A DNA stretch of 64,000 nucleotides from Physella acuta (GCF_028476545.1 NW_026731690.1:482501-546500), one strand, 5' to 3'; counted from the stretch's first letter, positions 37,645 to 48,779 are shown. Numbers and translations are program-made. The notes: generated from the sequence alone by a model not told the origin.

Positions 37645-40600
37645 GAACATAGTTTTAGATACAATACAAGAAATCGGCAAATAGCAGTTAGTGATGAAAA
37701 CAAATACAGTACATTTAAGTATTAAAAACATGAAATATTCGAAGACGATTTAAAACAAGTGCAAAATGTGCAAAGTAGCTATAGCCTTTCACATTATAAT
37801 AGATGTACATAAAGTTCGGTATATTAATTTAGAGTATTGATTCTCTGATTTGATTCTTGATGTTGTTTGATGACTCATTAATATTTACTAGCTCCAGATG
37901 ATTCGAACAATGGAATTCTTGAGAAACAAAACGATTCAGAATTAGAACCCAGACTTATGCTGTATCTGGTGATGGCATCGTTAGGTGTGGTGTTGCTTGC
38001 TGCATTGCTGGCTGTTGTCGTTGTGAGGTTCAGACGTCAACATTCTTATAACAGGAAAACTTGTGAGTCTTAGCATTCAACTTTTTTATGGTATTCGTAT
38101 TGAAACGTTTAAAGTTGCACTAATGGTTACAGATTTACCTAATGACGGTTTTCATTAGATTTTTATCAGGATACAAGCATCAATGTGCAATCAGGATACA
38201 ATGGTTAGTGTACAATCAGGATACAAACACCAAGGAACAATAAAGATATAATCACCAGGGTACAATCATGTTATAACCATGGTAATGTCAGGGAGAAGTA
38301 AACGATAAGTAGGATATCTTTAAGAATATTGCTTTAGTTTATTGAGTATACTTAAACTATCCATGTATAAGAAGCAATGGTGTTTTTAGTTTTATGTCGA
38401 GTCGCCTTGATTCCCTAACTTGAGTCAGTTACCCATTTGAACTGAGTGGACTCAAGGACGCATGTCTTGAGTCTGGACAAAGATCCGAACTCCAGACCCT
38501 CCATTCTATTAGTCGAGTACATATTCTATATACATGTATAATCATGATATGATTATAACAATGTTTGTTTCATTAGTTTAAGTGTAAAATAAAAACGTGA
38601 GTGCTGTTTAGTTTACTATGTTTGCCATCTCTTCATCTAACAGTGAGTCGTGCAAAATTAAGGACGCACAAAACATCATTGTAACTAGGCCACGTATCGA
38701 ATGATTTGCTTCCCTGTTTATTTGTAACATTATGTATCTTCCCCAACCACTCAGTGTGAGTGTGTATCCTTCTTCCCGATTTATCCAAGTGTGTAATCCC
38801 ATTCACCACTTATTTTTGGTACATGTCCGTTTTGACGTGGTTTAAATGTGATACAATATTAAAGTAATTCTTTTCATGGTTTGCTTGCAACTTAGCTTAG
38901 AGATTATTCTATTTCTAATTTTAAGTTTCCCTTTTAAACCTGACGGTCTATGGAGCAATTGAAGTAGAGTTCACTTGTTTCTGTGACCTCGGCATATGAA
39001 GAACTAGTGTGGTCAGCACTATGCCCAGCAGCTTTTACTTTCCCTAACTTGAGTTAGGTACCCATTAGTGTTGGGTGGACTGAGTGTCAAAATGCTTTTT
39101 TAGACATTAAATCCTTTTTGTCTAATGCACCTGTTATGGCTGCTCCAGAGTTTAGTAAGCCTTTCAAACTTGCTATTGATGCAAGTGACCCAGCCATTGG
39201 CTCTGTCTTGATCCAGGAAGGCAGCCAAGGTATGGACCACCCAATTGCTTTTTTTCTAAAAAGCTGAATGACAATCAGAGAAATTATTCCACCATTGAAA
39301 AGGAAGCATTAGTTTTAGTCTTGTCCTTACAGCATTTTGAGGTTTATGTTACTTCCTCAATAAATCCAGTCATGGTATTTTCTGATCGTGACCATCTTAA
39401 ATTCACCACTAAGTTAGGACAAAAGAACAAAAGAATTTTAAGATGGTGTTTGTATTTCCAAAACTTTAATCTGGTTATTTCCCATATTAAAGTAACTGAT
39501 AACATTGTGGCTGACTGTTTGTCAAGAATGTAATTTTTTTTTATATCCACAGACCACATTGATCTTGTGAAATTTTTGTGGTTTATTATGACCATTTTGC
39601 AAATGGTGTGTATGGGTGAGCTGTGGCCTAGTGGTTAGGGTTCCAGGCTTATTGTTGATTTTATTGTATATTTTTTTGTACGTATATGATAAAAGTAAAA
39701 TAGAGACAAATGATAACTTTACAATGTTTGTTTGTAAGTGGTATAGATAAAACAATACACAAATAAGCAACAATAGGAAACTGAATGGCGAATAATACAT
39801 GATGCGAAACAAGGTGGGGACATGGGGGTTGTGGGGGTGGGAATCAGATTAATGTTGTTAGAAATGTATTTGGATAATACATAATCCTCAGTATTTAACA
39901 TAGTATTTCAACACAGGGGTGGGGTCGTGGGGACGAAGGGGATGCAGTTATGGGGCAAAATAATATTGGGGTCATGAGGTTTAGGAGCGGGGGACGTGGA
40001 GGGTGTGATGAAAGGGGATGTGTCGGTTAGATTAGGCGGGCCAGGTGGCCAATGCAGTGTAATATGTTCTTTACGTTGTGGTGTTGCTAATTATGGTATA
40101 TGTGTTTGAGTGCCGTCATTGTCGAGTCGTCTACGATAAATCAAGTCTAGTACGTGTCCCGTGAACTGTACCTTGTCGTGTTTTGCTTTTATTCTACTGT
40201 TCCAAATTGTCTGTCTATATATATAGCTACCGTCCTTGCTTTTTGCTCTAGGTCCTTCCTGTCTCTTTGTTTAGGGATTTTGTTTAGGGTTATAACTATA
40301 TCGATGTTAAAGGTCTCGTTTTTTGTTATTTTGGTTTCTAGCGTCTTTTTCATGTTTTGTATGGTGGGTCATTCTAAGTAGATGTGCGTTTCGGTTTCGG
40401 GTGTGTTTTGTCTGCATAGTGGGCAAAATGGTTTCTGTTGTTTTGCTAGGGGTGTTGAATTGTAGATGAGTCTGTATGTTATTTCCCTGGCTTTGGGTGT
40501 GATGGTTTTGAGGTGTAGGTTCCTGAAGGTGTCTATTGTATCTGTTAGAGCGTATTTCCTACACCATTTAATTCTGTTGTATAGTGTGGTTGAAAGTTTT

Positions 40601-43600
40601 TGCACTAACTTTTTATAGATGTTTTGTGATTTTTCGTGAACAAGTTTTTCGTTGTTTTTTAATATTTGTAAGCATTCTGTGTAAAAGGGACTATGTTTTC
40701 CTCCTATGTAATGTGGGGTTGTATTATTGATTTTTGTAAGTTTGTTGAGCTGAATGCCTATACAGTAGTGAGCTAGAGGGTGAAAGTTTGGTTGGCTTAT
40801 TATTCTGCTAATGTGTGTTAGTCTGAATGTATTGATTTTGGTCTGTATATCGTGCAGGTTTACTATGAAGTTTGTTTTGTACTAAAGTGTTGTGGCTAAT
40901 GTTTGAAATTGTGGTCTGCAATATGTACTCTCTAATGATTTTATTCAGATGTTTAATTTTTGGCTTTGGGGTTGTTTTAGCCGTGGCTATATAGGTAATT
41001 TTTGGGATGACGTACCTATTAAGTATAGATGACCTAGCAAAAATGGTTGTTGCCCTAAATTTATAAAGTGCTATTGTGTTTTGGATTTTGCTTGTGACTT
41101 GTTTCCATTCATCATCGTTATTGGTGTGTGGGTTACTATAGTGGGTTATGCCGTGAAGTTTTAATTTGTTGGTACCTAGCATGTTAAGTGGGTAATTGGG
41201 TTTGTTAATCCAACGTCCAAGTCCCATGATTTTGGTTTTCATTAGGTTAATTTTTGACACGCTACCCAGCAAAAGTCAAGGAAAGTGTCTGTTATTAGAA
41301 TAATAGATTTTTCGGTTTGGAGGGTAAATGCTGTATCATCAGCTTACACTAGAATGTTTTTGTTTAATTGATTTGGAATGTCGATTCCTCTGATGTCTCT
41401 AGTGTTTCTAATGCATTCTAACAGGGGTTCGACTGTTAGTATATAAAGGATTGGAGATAGGTGCAACCTTGTCTGCCTGATTTATTTATTCTAAAGGGTT
41501 GGGAAATATTATGGTTTATCAGTAAGTGGCTATGTGCATTAAAATTGATTATTTTTATCCATGTCGTAAAGTATTGTCACAAATTGTTTGCTTCTAAGAT
41601 TTTGTGAAAGCTTTTTCTTGATCTAAACTAATTATGCATGCTTGAGTGTTTTTCTCGTGTGTGTACTGGATGATGTCTCTAATTAAGTGATTGTGATTTT
41701 GTATGTTCCTACCTGTGATGTTGCATTGTTGGTCTTCATTTATAATTGTATGCAAGTGCGGTTCAATTTTGGAGACTAGAGCTTTAATTAGGATTTTGTA
41801 ATCAGTGTTTAAAAGAGAGATAGGTCTATAGTTTTGGGTTAGTTTAGGATCGGTTTTTGGTTTGCGTATTAATGTTATGTATGTTCCTACCTGTGATGTT
41901 GCATTGTTGGTCTACATTTATAATTTTATGCAAGTGCGGTTCAATTTTGGAGACTAGAGCTTTGGATAGCATTTTGTAATCAGTGTTTAGGAGATAAATA
42001 GGTCTATAGTTTTGGGTTAGTTTAGGATCAGTTTTGGGTTTGCGTATTAATATAATGTATGATCTGTTGAAATTTTCGTGGCATTGTTCTAGCAGAAACA
42101 TTTCTCTATAGGTAGCTGAAAGGAGGAGAGTTAGGTCGGTTGAAAAGGCTTTTAAAAATTCGCTTGTTAGGCCGTCCGGCCCTGGCGATTTATTTGAATT
42201 TAATTTATGGCTTTGGTTATGTCGACTGACTGAAAGGGGGTGTCAATATTAATTTTGTCATGTAAGGGTTTAATAAACTTTAGGTATTTGTCTTGTATCT
42301 CTGTGTTTGTCTCTTCGAACTTGTATAGTTGCGTATAATAGTCTCTAAATATTGATTGATTTTTTTTCAGTGTCAGTCGTCTCTTGGTTATAGTTGTCTA
42401 TGAGATGTGTGATTTGTTTTGCCCTCTGAAAGCTTTGTTCTAAAATTAAGGTGTGGTGTGTGGGATTTTCCGAGCCTATTTGTTCGATTCTACTTCTAAT
42501 TTGCGCTCCTCTATATTTGTGCTCTTGTATTTTAGAAAGTTCTAATTCTGTTGAGTCTATTTGTTCTTTGTTGTTATTGTTTGTTTTAAGTATACTTAGT
42601 TGTATTCTAGTTTAGTTTCTGTGTGGGCCCTTACGCTATTAATGCTACATGCCTATTGAATAGATACCCGCTTAATGTCTTGTTTTAAATCTTCCCAATG
42701 TTGGATTTTGTTAAATTTTGGTGATGACTGCGTGTAAAATTGTATTAAGTCTTTCATAGTGTTGATGTAGCGCTCGTCTAGTAAAAGTGTATTATTGAAT
42801 TTCCAATATGTGTTGTGTTTTGGTTTGTTTTGTATTTGTTCATTTTTAAAAGTTTTTCAGAACTGCTGTATGGTCGCTAAACTGTAGTGTTGTGAACAGG
42901 TGTTCTACTTTGTTGATTTTCATGTTCGATGGGGCGTAAATTCTGTCTAGACGGAATCTATTCCCAGACGTGTTACTTCCGTGGGTGGTTTGTATGGTGT
43001 GTGGATATTGCGCTCAGTATGTGTCTACTAAATTGAAATATGTTTTAATGTTGTTGATTGAGTCGGCGTGTGGTTTGTCTGCGGATAAGCGGTTTCGAAT
43101 TATGTCTTTAGGTCCTAAAATGTCTAATCTGTCTTCGACAAAATTGAAGTTCCATGATTTCACCCAGATCTAAGTTGTACAGTTTTTTCAGCACTATGGT
43201 ATTTGTTGAAAATGCTTGTTATTTTCAAGTGAACTTTATATAAAGGTGGTTTCACATAATATACATTGAGTTATTATAAAATGTACCTCATTACTCAGTT
43301 GATGTTATAGTGGGACGTTGAAATAAAAAAAAATACACTGTTAAGTTTCTTACATGTTTTATCCACATGGATATGTTTTGTTACCCTTGTATAAGGGACT
43401 TAGATGTATTTTTATTTTTATTCCCCGTTGACAAATTGTAAAGGTTGAATTGTTTCCCTTTGATTTCCAGAAAATTTTGTTTGTTACTTTAGTTGGACAT
43501 TTTTCATTTCAGATTTGTCCCATATAGATATTGTTTTTTTTTTAAATATCTGCCTCTTTAAAAGGGAGAGGATGTGACCTACTTAGGTCTTATTTTTTAT

Positions 43601-45438
43601 AATTTAGTTTTTGATTTATGTAATCGACCTTGGGAGAGTTGTGGTGCAATCACCAGTATTTTTCCGTCACGTCATGTGATGAAATGTTCCAATAAATTTT
43701 AATTGGTTATTTCAAACTTTAGTAAAATCCCAACCAATAGTATTAAGACGTTGGAGTGACCTCCCCTGGTTCTGATCTGATTTACAAAGCCTGAACGTGC
43801 AGGCTCTGCGCAGCCTTTTATCAGAGATCTCGAGAGAGAGAGAGAGTGCCATGTGTCTGACGCCATACTGTGTTACACAGTTTATAGCGCCGATTTTCCC
43901 CTATAATTGGTGACTCTAGTATCACGCAGTGCTTTAAGTAATTTTCTATAAGCTGTGTTCATTTCCTAGTGCCACATCTGTGATATTTGTAACCTAGTGA
44001 TTTTTCATCAACTGTAAGTTGGGTTTTTTATTTATTTTGTACTCTTATATTCTATATTATTTTGTACAGACCTAGTGTCATCTTTTTATTCCTGTACTCA
44101 TATTTAAAGGTTGTTGACAGATTAAAGTTGTTGTGAGTCACATCAGTTCAGCGTGTTATTCCCTAGATTTTATTCACGAGCCCACGTTGAGTTTTGTTGT
44201 GTGTCTGACACTCTTGAGTAGTTGACATCTGTTATTAGCCACACCAAAACGAACCCGGGGCGTTCGCTAGCTCTGCGACTAACAGAATAGCGTTCGTAGT
44301 AGGTGTAGAACGTCGAGATTTGCAAAAATCTCGATTTTATTTTTGCACAATCACAAGACTTTCTCTATACTTCGTATATACGAGAAAGAAAAAAAAACAA
44401 TTCAGAACTTAATTCAGTAGAAGAGGGTGGAGCATTAAAAAAATGCAACAAAATGTATTAAAACATGTTTAAAAAAAAGTTCCTTTACAAACCTGACGGT
44501 CTATGAAGAGATAGTGTGGTCTGCACTATGCCCAGCCGTCTTTACTTTCCCTAACGTGAGTTAGGTACCCATCCGAGTTGGGTGGACTCAGGGAAAGTCT
44601 ACTGCCTTGAGAACAGATTCGAACTCGAGACTTACGGGTTAGCAGTCCAGCTCCCTACCGCTAGACCACTCCGTGCCCTTAACAAAGTATGAGCGTGTTA
44701 ACATAATTATCTTTGTCATCTTAACATCTAGCATTGAGACATCAGTTTCAGGATATTTTCTTTAATGTTTATTTGTAACATAATGTATCCTCCGTCCCTA
44801 CTTTCTAAGAGTGTGTATCCTGCCTAGAAAAATTATCTTTCTTTATAATCAACTCTCCCACTTATCATGATTATAAGTGGTATACAATGCCATTTAATCT
44901 TTGTATTCATGAAATGATGATTTTAAGTGTGATGACATTTTAAAACCTGGAAATGCTTAAAAATCATGTACGACGTACATTGATCTTGTCTTTGTCGTGT
45001 TAAATGATGCAAAATATCTTATAAGTTTGTTTCTTTTAACTTTTAAGCGAATGCTGTATATCGAAAGCAGTACTTTACACAGTATACTGTTTCTCCACCT
45101 TTTATTGGACAATTTAATATCATATTAAAAGCATTTTTGATAGTGTTATTTCATATTATATTATTTTAAACAATGCACATTTCTCACCTCTTTGTTGTTT
45201 GATTATCATTTTCTAAAACCTATTTTGGGAGAGCCACCCCAAACCTATTATTATTTTTCCAAATGGGACAGGTAGGGGAGTTGATTCTTGTTTTATGTTG
45301 CGTATTGAAAAACATGAATATATTCTATATTTGCCTTTGTTATCAGATATACACAAGGGAGGTAAGACTAAGATGGAGGTTCTCAATAACTTGTACGGTC
45401 TGCATGACATCACCCTCTACTGTAACAACACACAGTGA
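23423..45438 (+). CDS. Receptor gene 2: SP-CTLD-(Ig-Ig-FN3)x3-TM-short tail
   Basis: Largest intact member. Exons: 23423-23486, 23621-23788, 24207-24298, 24689-24824; cassette A 27252-27563, 28185-28315, 28431-28611, 29191-29487; B 30975-31286, 31924-32054, 32189-32369, 32956-33252; C 34730-35041, 35680-35810, 35946-36126, 36503-36799; TM 37892-38062; tail 45347-45438. Total 3486 nt, 1161 residues, with every exon open and every junction GT-AG. Putative type-I membrane receptor with seven or more extracellular domains. An in-frame ATG at 23396 would add nine residues. The last intron is 7.3 kb because a LINE and LTR-element pieces lie in it. AATAAA is at 46277. No named family recognised. Confidence 0.85.
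23621..24824 (+). CDS. Gene 2 C-type-lectin-like domain (three exons)
   Basis: Exons 23621-23788, 24207-24298 and 24689-24824. Landmarks: VYHKHTGTCVRLV, SLCVNNFTGDLVFI, WNIQEALIGL, YRWGDN, ADFICQS. As in gene 1, there is no EPN/QPD or WND motif and no inner cysteine pair. Confidence 0.82.
24371..24437. repeat. (TA)n microsatellite in gene 2 CTLD intron
   Basis: TA run ending in GATA repeats; absent from the gene 1 intron. Confidence 0.9.
25808..26581. mobile_element. hAT-type non-autonomous element, 774 bp
   Basis: Ends CAGGGGCGGAACTA and TAGTTCCGCCACTG (one mismatch), with flanks CTCCAAAT and CTTTAAAT (6 of 8). Sister introns at about 30335 and 34090 read ACACTCCAATTAGACCC without it. The interior has a poly-G run at 25848-25861 and no recognisable transposase. 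Confidence 0.85.
26985..27150 (-). mobile_element. tRNA-derived SINE before gene 2 cassette A
   Basis: Reverse copy whose head reads GGCAGAGAGGTAGAGCGC on the minus strand, ending about 100 bp before the Ig exon. Confidence 0.75.
27252..29487 (+). CDS. Gene 2 cassette A (Ig-Ig-FN3)
   Basis: Ig exon 27252-27563: VVLSCPVAEEG, LWCSVE, KDEGTWTC. Second Ig 28185-28315 and 28431-28611: VTCSPLKVY, CKWEASF, NTTCTASF. FN3 29191-29487: FNVKLI, SLTPGHNGG (the usual SW is SL here), FVFYSH, VYTVRNL. Lengths 312, 131, 181 and 297 nt, with no stops. Confidence 0.87.
27564..28184 (+). other. Gene 2 intron between Ig exons, cassette A
   Basis: AT-rich, colinear with 31287-31923, 35042-35679 and 54143-54753. 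No exon; the 63-codon frame at 27846-28037 is not kept in the sister introns. Confidence 0.6.
28930..28953. repeat. Poly-C tract
   Basis: Uninterrupted C run of 20 or more bases in the intron before FN3. Sister introns have shorter runs at the same place (about 32707 and 36271). Confidence 0.9.
29488..30974 (+). other. Gene 2 intron between cassettes A and B
   Basis: Nearly identical by eye to 33253-34729, including AACGTTACAAGCTGATTATC and the reverse SINE at about 30715-30872. This marks a recent duplication with an offset of about 3.76 kb. No exon seen. Confidence 0.65.
30715..30872 (-). mobile_element. tRNA-derived SINE before gene 2 cassette B
   Basis: Reverse copy, shortened in the body, about 100 bp before the Ig exon. 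Same position as in the other cassettes. Confidence 0.7.
30975..33252 (+). CDS. Gene 2 cassette B (Ig-Ig-FN3)
   Basis: Exons 30975-31286, 31924-32054, 32189-32369 and 32956-33252 (312, 131, 181, 297 nt). Ig F strand KDERTWTC. It has TNMQTHGSNITAQ in the Ig, shared only with cassette C. Second Ig VTCSTSK and CKWEATF. FN3 ISLTPGQNGG and MFSTTECP. Confidence 0.87.
33253..34729 (+). other. Gene 2 intron between cassettes B and C
   Basis: Close duplicate of 29488-30974. A reverse SINE lies at about 34470-34628. The 64-codon frame at 34441-34635 is SINE sequence. Confidence 0.65.
34470..34628 (-). mobile_element. tRNA-derived SINE before gene 2 cassette C
   Basis: Close copy of the one at 30715-30872, about 100 bp before the Ig exon. 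Confidence 0.72.
34730..36799 (+). CDS. Gene 2 cassette C (Ig-Ig-FN3)
   Basis: Exons 34730-35041, 35680-35810, 35946-36126 and 36503-36799. Ig LWCNVE and KDEGTWTC. Second Ig VTCLTSK, CNWEATF and NSTCTVSF. FN3 VIISWTPGHNGG and SLYRTLV. All open, with GT-AG junctions. Confidence 0.87.
36800..37891 (+). other. Gene 2 intron between cassette C and TM exon
   Basis: Colinear with 56604-57717 in gene 3, which shows that the last cassette and TM exon of the two genes share descent. Contains a (TA)n run at 37568-37642. Confidence 0.65.
37568..37642. repeat. (TA)n microsatellite
   Basis: Pure TA run. Gene 3 has an interrupted TA run at the same place (about 57390-57473). Confidence 0.95.
37892..38062 (+). 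CDS. Gene 2 transmembrane exon
   Basis: 171 nt, phase 1-1. Acidic stalk (EKQNDSELEP), then the span MLYLVMASLGVVLLAALLAV with VVV, then basic RFRRQHSYNRK. The equivalent in gene 3 (57718-57888) differs at a few residues. It contains a juxtamembrane tyrosine. Confidence 0.87.
38090..39085 (+). other. Left part of gene 2 last intron, with SINE pieces
   Basis: Shared with gene 3 (57920-59160). Has reverse SINE pieces at about 38395-38505 and 38936-39085. No exon seen. Confidence 0.55.
39085..39540 (+). mobile_element. Ty3/Gypsy-type LTR retrotransposon fragment: RNase H part (fossil)
   Basis: The translated sequence shows a Ty3/Gypsy RNase H: IDASDPAIGSVL (the D-A-S core), STIEKEALVLVL (the IEKEALA-like helix) and a final DNIVADCLSRM (the N.VADaLSR end). 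It is broken and lacks the regions on either side. A likely 3' end of the same kind of element lies at about 43170-44290, with the LINE between. Confidence 0.85.
39600..43165 (-). mobile_element. L1/Tx1-like LINE, 5'-truncated and degenerate
   Basis: On the minus strand, in order from 43150 downward: endonuclease end motifs NFVEDRLDIL, RLDRIYAPSN and FSDHTAVL; reverse transcriptase IRKPKTDPKLTQNYRPI, LLNTDYKMLSK and QQCNITGRN; an ADD catalytic pair at about 41330-41346; and a C-terminal piece with FCPLCRQNTPETETH. YxDD is spoiled: the tyrosine codon is TAA. The frame is broken many times. A stretch of about 178 bp in the RT is present twice in tandem. The edges are approximate, and a tRNA-like phrase near 39616 may belong to a separate SINE scrap. 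Confidence 0.85.
41701..42057. repeat. 178-bp tandem duplication inside the LINE RT
   Basis: GTATGTTCCTACCTGTGATG starts at 41701 and again at 41879. Both halves run through TGCAAGTGCGGTTCAATTTT and GTCTATAGTTTTGGGTTAG, with about a dozen differences. Confidence 0.9.
43170..44290 (+). mobile_element. 3' part of a Ty3/Gypsy-type element with LTR (fossil)
   Basis: A purine-rich tract (AAAGGGAGAGGA, 43561-43572) is followed at 43573 by TGTGACCTAC, the expected order of polypurine tract then LTR start. The right edge of the LTR is not certain: it lies between about 44243 and 44290. I found no matching left LTR in the window. It is broken and probably belongs with 39085-39540, the LINE having inserted between, but the link is inferred. 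Confidence 0.6.
44300..44395 (-). repeat. Short reverse copy of the TTTCTCGTATATACG repeat
   Basis: The reverse complement matches 48780-48880, including CTTTCTCGTATATACGAAGT and AAATCTCGACGTT. Only the first 100 bp of that family are present. Confidence 0.75.
44486..44682 (-). mobile_element. tRNA-derived SINE, nearly complete
   Basis: On the reverse strand: GTCTAGCGGTAGGGAGCTGG (box A) and GAGTTCGAATCTGTTC (box B), with the body ending at the AAACCTGACGGTCTAT side. Close to the copy at 22556-22795. Confidence 0.85.
45347..45438 (+). CDS. Gene 2 short cytoplasmic tail exon
   Basis: After TTTGTTATCAG, phase 1. It codes IHKGGKTKMEVLNNLYGL then HDITLYCNNTQ and stops at TGA 45436-45438. It follows the TM exon in frame. 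It holds tyrosines in NLYGLHD and TLYCNN (a YxN site). The orphan exon at 19576 and the gene 3 exon share the frame, length and core, which supports this reading over the other open frame in the minisatellite. Confidence 0.78.
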
Positions 45439-45670
45439 GGTGCTAGAAGGTGCTGGGATAGATTTATTTACGGCATCAATCTCTACAATAACAAGACACA
45501 GTGAGGTGCTAGAAGGTGATGGGATATATTTATTTACGACATCAATCTCTACAGTAACAAAACACAGTGAGGCGCTAGAAAGTGATGGGCTAGATTTATT
45601 TACGACACCAATCTCTACAGTAACAAAACACAGTGAGGTGCTAGAAGGTGCTGGGATCAGTTTTCAGGAC
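45407..45670. repeat. 66-bp minisatellite, four units, over gene 2 stop codon
   Basis: Units begin at 45407, 45473, 45539 and 45605, homologous to 19636-19894. The gene 3 tail lacks the expansion, so the repeat arose in the ancestor of the other two. Confidence 0.95.
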
Positions 45671-46012
45671 TGTAACTACGCATGACAGCATCACCTAATT
45701 TAACAACACGTCATGGGGAGCGAGACAGTGCAGACATTGTTTTGTTTAACAATATCAGAAATCGAGCTATATAACGTTAGGATCTATACTATTTAGCGAT
45801 TGTTTTCATCTAGTGACATGCTGTTTCTGGAACGTCTAGAGCAGCATGTATGTCGTACACCTTTGATGTTGGTCTCATATTGCATAATCTATAAGGTTAA
45901 ACTATATAGCATATATAAAATAAATCCGCTTTTGAACAATGTAAACAAACGTAAATAATCTAGCTACCAATGCGTGCAGGTGTTTGTGCTATCAGTGAGC
46001 TCATTTATAACA

Positions 46013-46130
46013 GAGAGAGAGAGAGAGAGAGAGTGAGAGAGAGAGAGAGAGAAAGAAAGAAAGAAAGAAAGAGAAATAGAGAGAGAGAGAAAGAAAGAAA
46101 GAGAAATAGAGGGAGAGAGAGAGAGTGAGA
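46013..46130. repeat. (GA)n microsatellite
   Basis: GA run with AAAG interruptions. Confidence 0.95.
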
Positions 46131-46276
46131 GGTTTGTATTATCACGTAAACATACATTTTAAATTTACTTATATGTTTGACAAAGATGTGAATGATTTAT
46201 TTGTTCTTCTTGTAACGATGAGAAAAACATTACACTGGGAAATAGATACCATCTATAAGATTCTACAGGTGTATAA

Positions 46277-46282
46277 AATAAA
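46277..46282 (+). terminator. Poly(A) signal of gene 2
   Basis: AATAAA 839 bp after the stop codon, at the same place as 20479-20484 in the duplicated block. Confidence 0.45.
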
Positions 46283-46369
46283 CAAAGAACATAAGTACAA
46301 GTATTTATGATAAGTACTCTATTAGATTTAATATATAAAAACTATTAATCATTATATGAACACTATAAG

Positions 46370-47539
46370 GCCTATATACATATATGTTGGGATTTGAATC
46401 TTCAGACCTCCACATAATGTTTTTTTCAAGATGGCCGCCGTTGCCATGGAAACCATATTTTCAAGAGTCCCACATGTATGCATCTATTTCACCTTAATTT
46501 CCCTTACTTAAATATACACAAATAAATTTAAAAAATGGCTTATTAATTAACTAGTTACATTTTCTGGAGACAAACTCCTTAATTTGTTTCCAACTTAAGT
46601 CCCACAAACAGAAAAATTATGAGAAAAAATAACAACTTTTTTTTAGATAAATCACGGTATGCTGGGGAGGGAGTTACTGTATAGACATTCGTGGTAACTG
46701 TAGCCTACATACTAATATATAACTGCAATTTTAAAAAAATATAACTATGTATGCTTTGCTTCGACACTAGATTTTTTAAAATGTATATCTACACATTAAC
46801 TATTGTAATACAATATTTTTTTTATTTATTTTCAAAGCAGTCTAGCATTCATGAGGGCATTAGTTGTTTTGTGTGATAGTTAAAAAATCTTTAATTCATT
46901 TGATTAAAAATAGTATACACAATTTTATATCAACTCCTATATTATAAAATAGCACATTCTTGCAAGTTTTGTCGCATGTTTTCTGAATAGAAATAAAAGA
47001 ATTTTAGAAAGCCATATGATTGTTGTTTTTGGTAGGTGCAAAACTATTTTGTTTTAAATGTACTAAATACTCAACACTCTAAATGTTGTATTTTAAGAAG
47101 TAATGTTAAAATATTACGTTGCTGAAAATTTTAAATTACAACTAGACGAGGTTGGTCTCATGTTAACTTCCTCTCATTAATATAACTTGTTAAATCATCA
47201 AATATAACTTCAGCTCACTATTACGAATGTTACATCCAAAATAGATACATTTTGTTCAACATAACTTGGCTACACATTTATATTTCCGATCTGATTAGTT
47301 GCGTTAATAAGTCACTTAAAAGCCCGTCTTTGTAAAATATGTGGAGGTCGGTTTAGTTAGGGTGTTAAAACTCATCGTTGCTGAACAGAAAAGTTCCAAG
47401 TTCGTACCTCTCGGACTTATTAATGTGGGAGGGAATCCCTTCAAATACTAGAATTAAGAAAGATGATGAAGAAGAATTTACATTACTGAAAGCAGCTGTC
47501 CTTGACGACAGTTTACATTACAGACGAAAATGGAAAGAT

Positions 47540-47540
<1 letters not shown>
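46370..47540. other. Intergenic block between genes 2 and 3, duplicated with 20600-22190
   Basis: Includes CAAGATGGCCGCCGTTGCC (46427). No gene seen. The 67-codon frame at 47378-47581 has no clear counterpart protein. Confidence 0.5.
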
Positions 47541-47904
<364 letters not shown>

Positions 47905-48117
47905 TAGTTTTTTGTTAAAAATAACCCCATCAAGCTGACGATGATATTTAAGTACTAATCCTGTCAGTTTCTGAAACGCATTCAACTGAGTTTTGATTTA
48001 GCGTAGGCTACATTTTATTTTGTGTTTACAGTCAGAGGCGTATCCAGGTTTTCGTTGTAGGGGGAGCGAAAAGAGCAAAAAAAAGGCGCCGAATTTTTAA
48101 CACGTTCTATATACGTG

Positions 48118-48118
<1 letters not shown>

Positions 48119-48208
<90 letters not shown>
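48119..48208. repeat. (TA)n microsatellite inside the hAT element
   Basis: TA run with one CATA interruption. Confidence 0.95.
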
Positions 48209-48212
<4 letters not shown>

Positions 48213-48779
48213 CTAGATGTATGTCATTACTTCGCTATGATGTAAAATAAGTAGCACTCTGAAGAAATTAGAAAAAACACAATGTAGGCCGACAAAACAA
48301 AAATTGTATCAATAAAAAATATACACACACTACAACCAAAAACAATGAACGTAACACAATCTGTTTTGTAGTTCTTGTAAAAAAAATTCTTACATAATAA
48401 TTCCTGGGAAATTATTTAAGACAAGTGAAATAGGGGAAATAATCACTCTCTTAATATAAATATTTATATATCTACAAATTTGATTATAAATGTCAAAACA
48501 AATAAATAATCACTTTAGAATATAATGAAATTGTTTAACACTATTTGTGTTTACAAAATGTTTTGTCTATAATCAAAATTTAATATATCATCATCATAAA
48601 TGCTAAAGTAATACAGCATAATGAAAGTTTTTAAAATCAGAGTTGGTATAAAAGCTCGCTTTTCTATATAATTGTACCAAATTCGGAATAACAGCCTACA
48701 TATAACTAAATATCGGTCTTTTAGTTCAGATCATATATTTTTAATTAACTACTGATTCTTTGTGTTCTTTAAAGATCAT

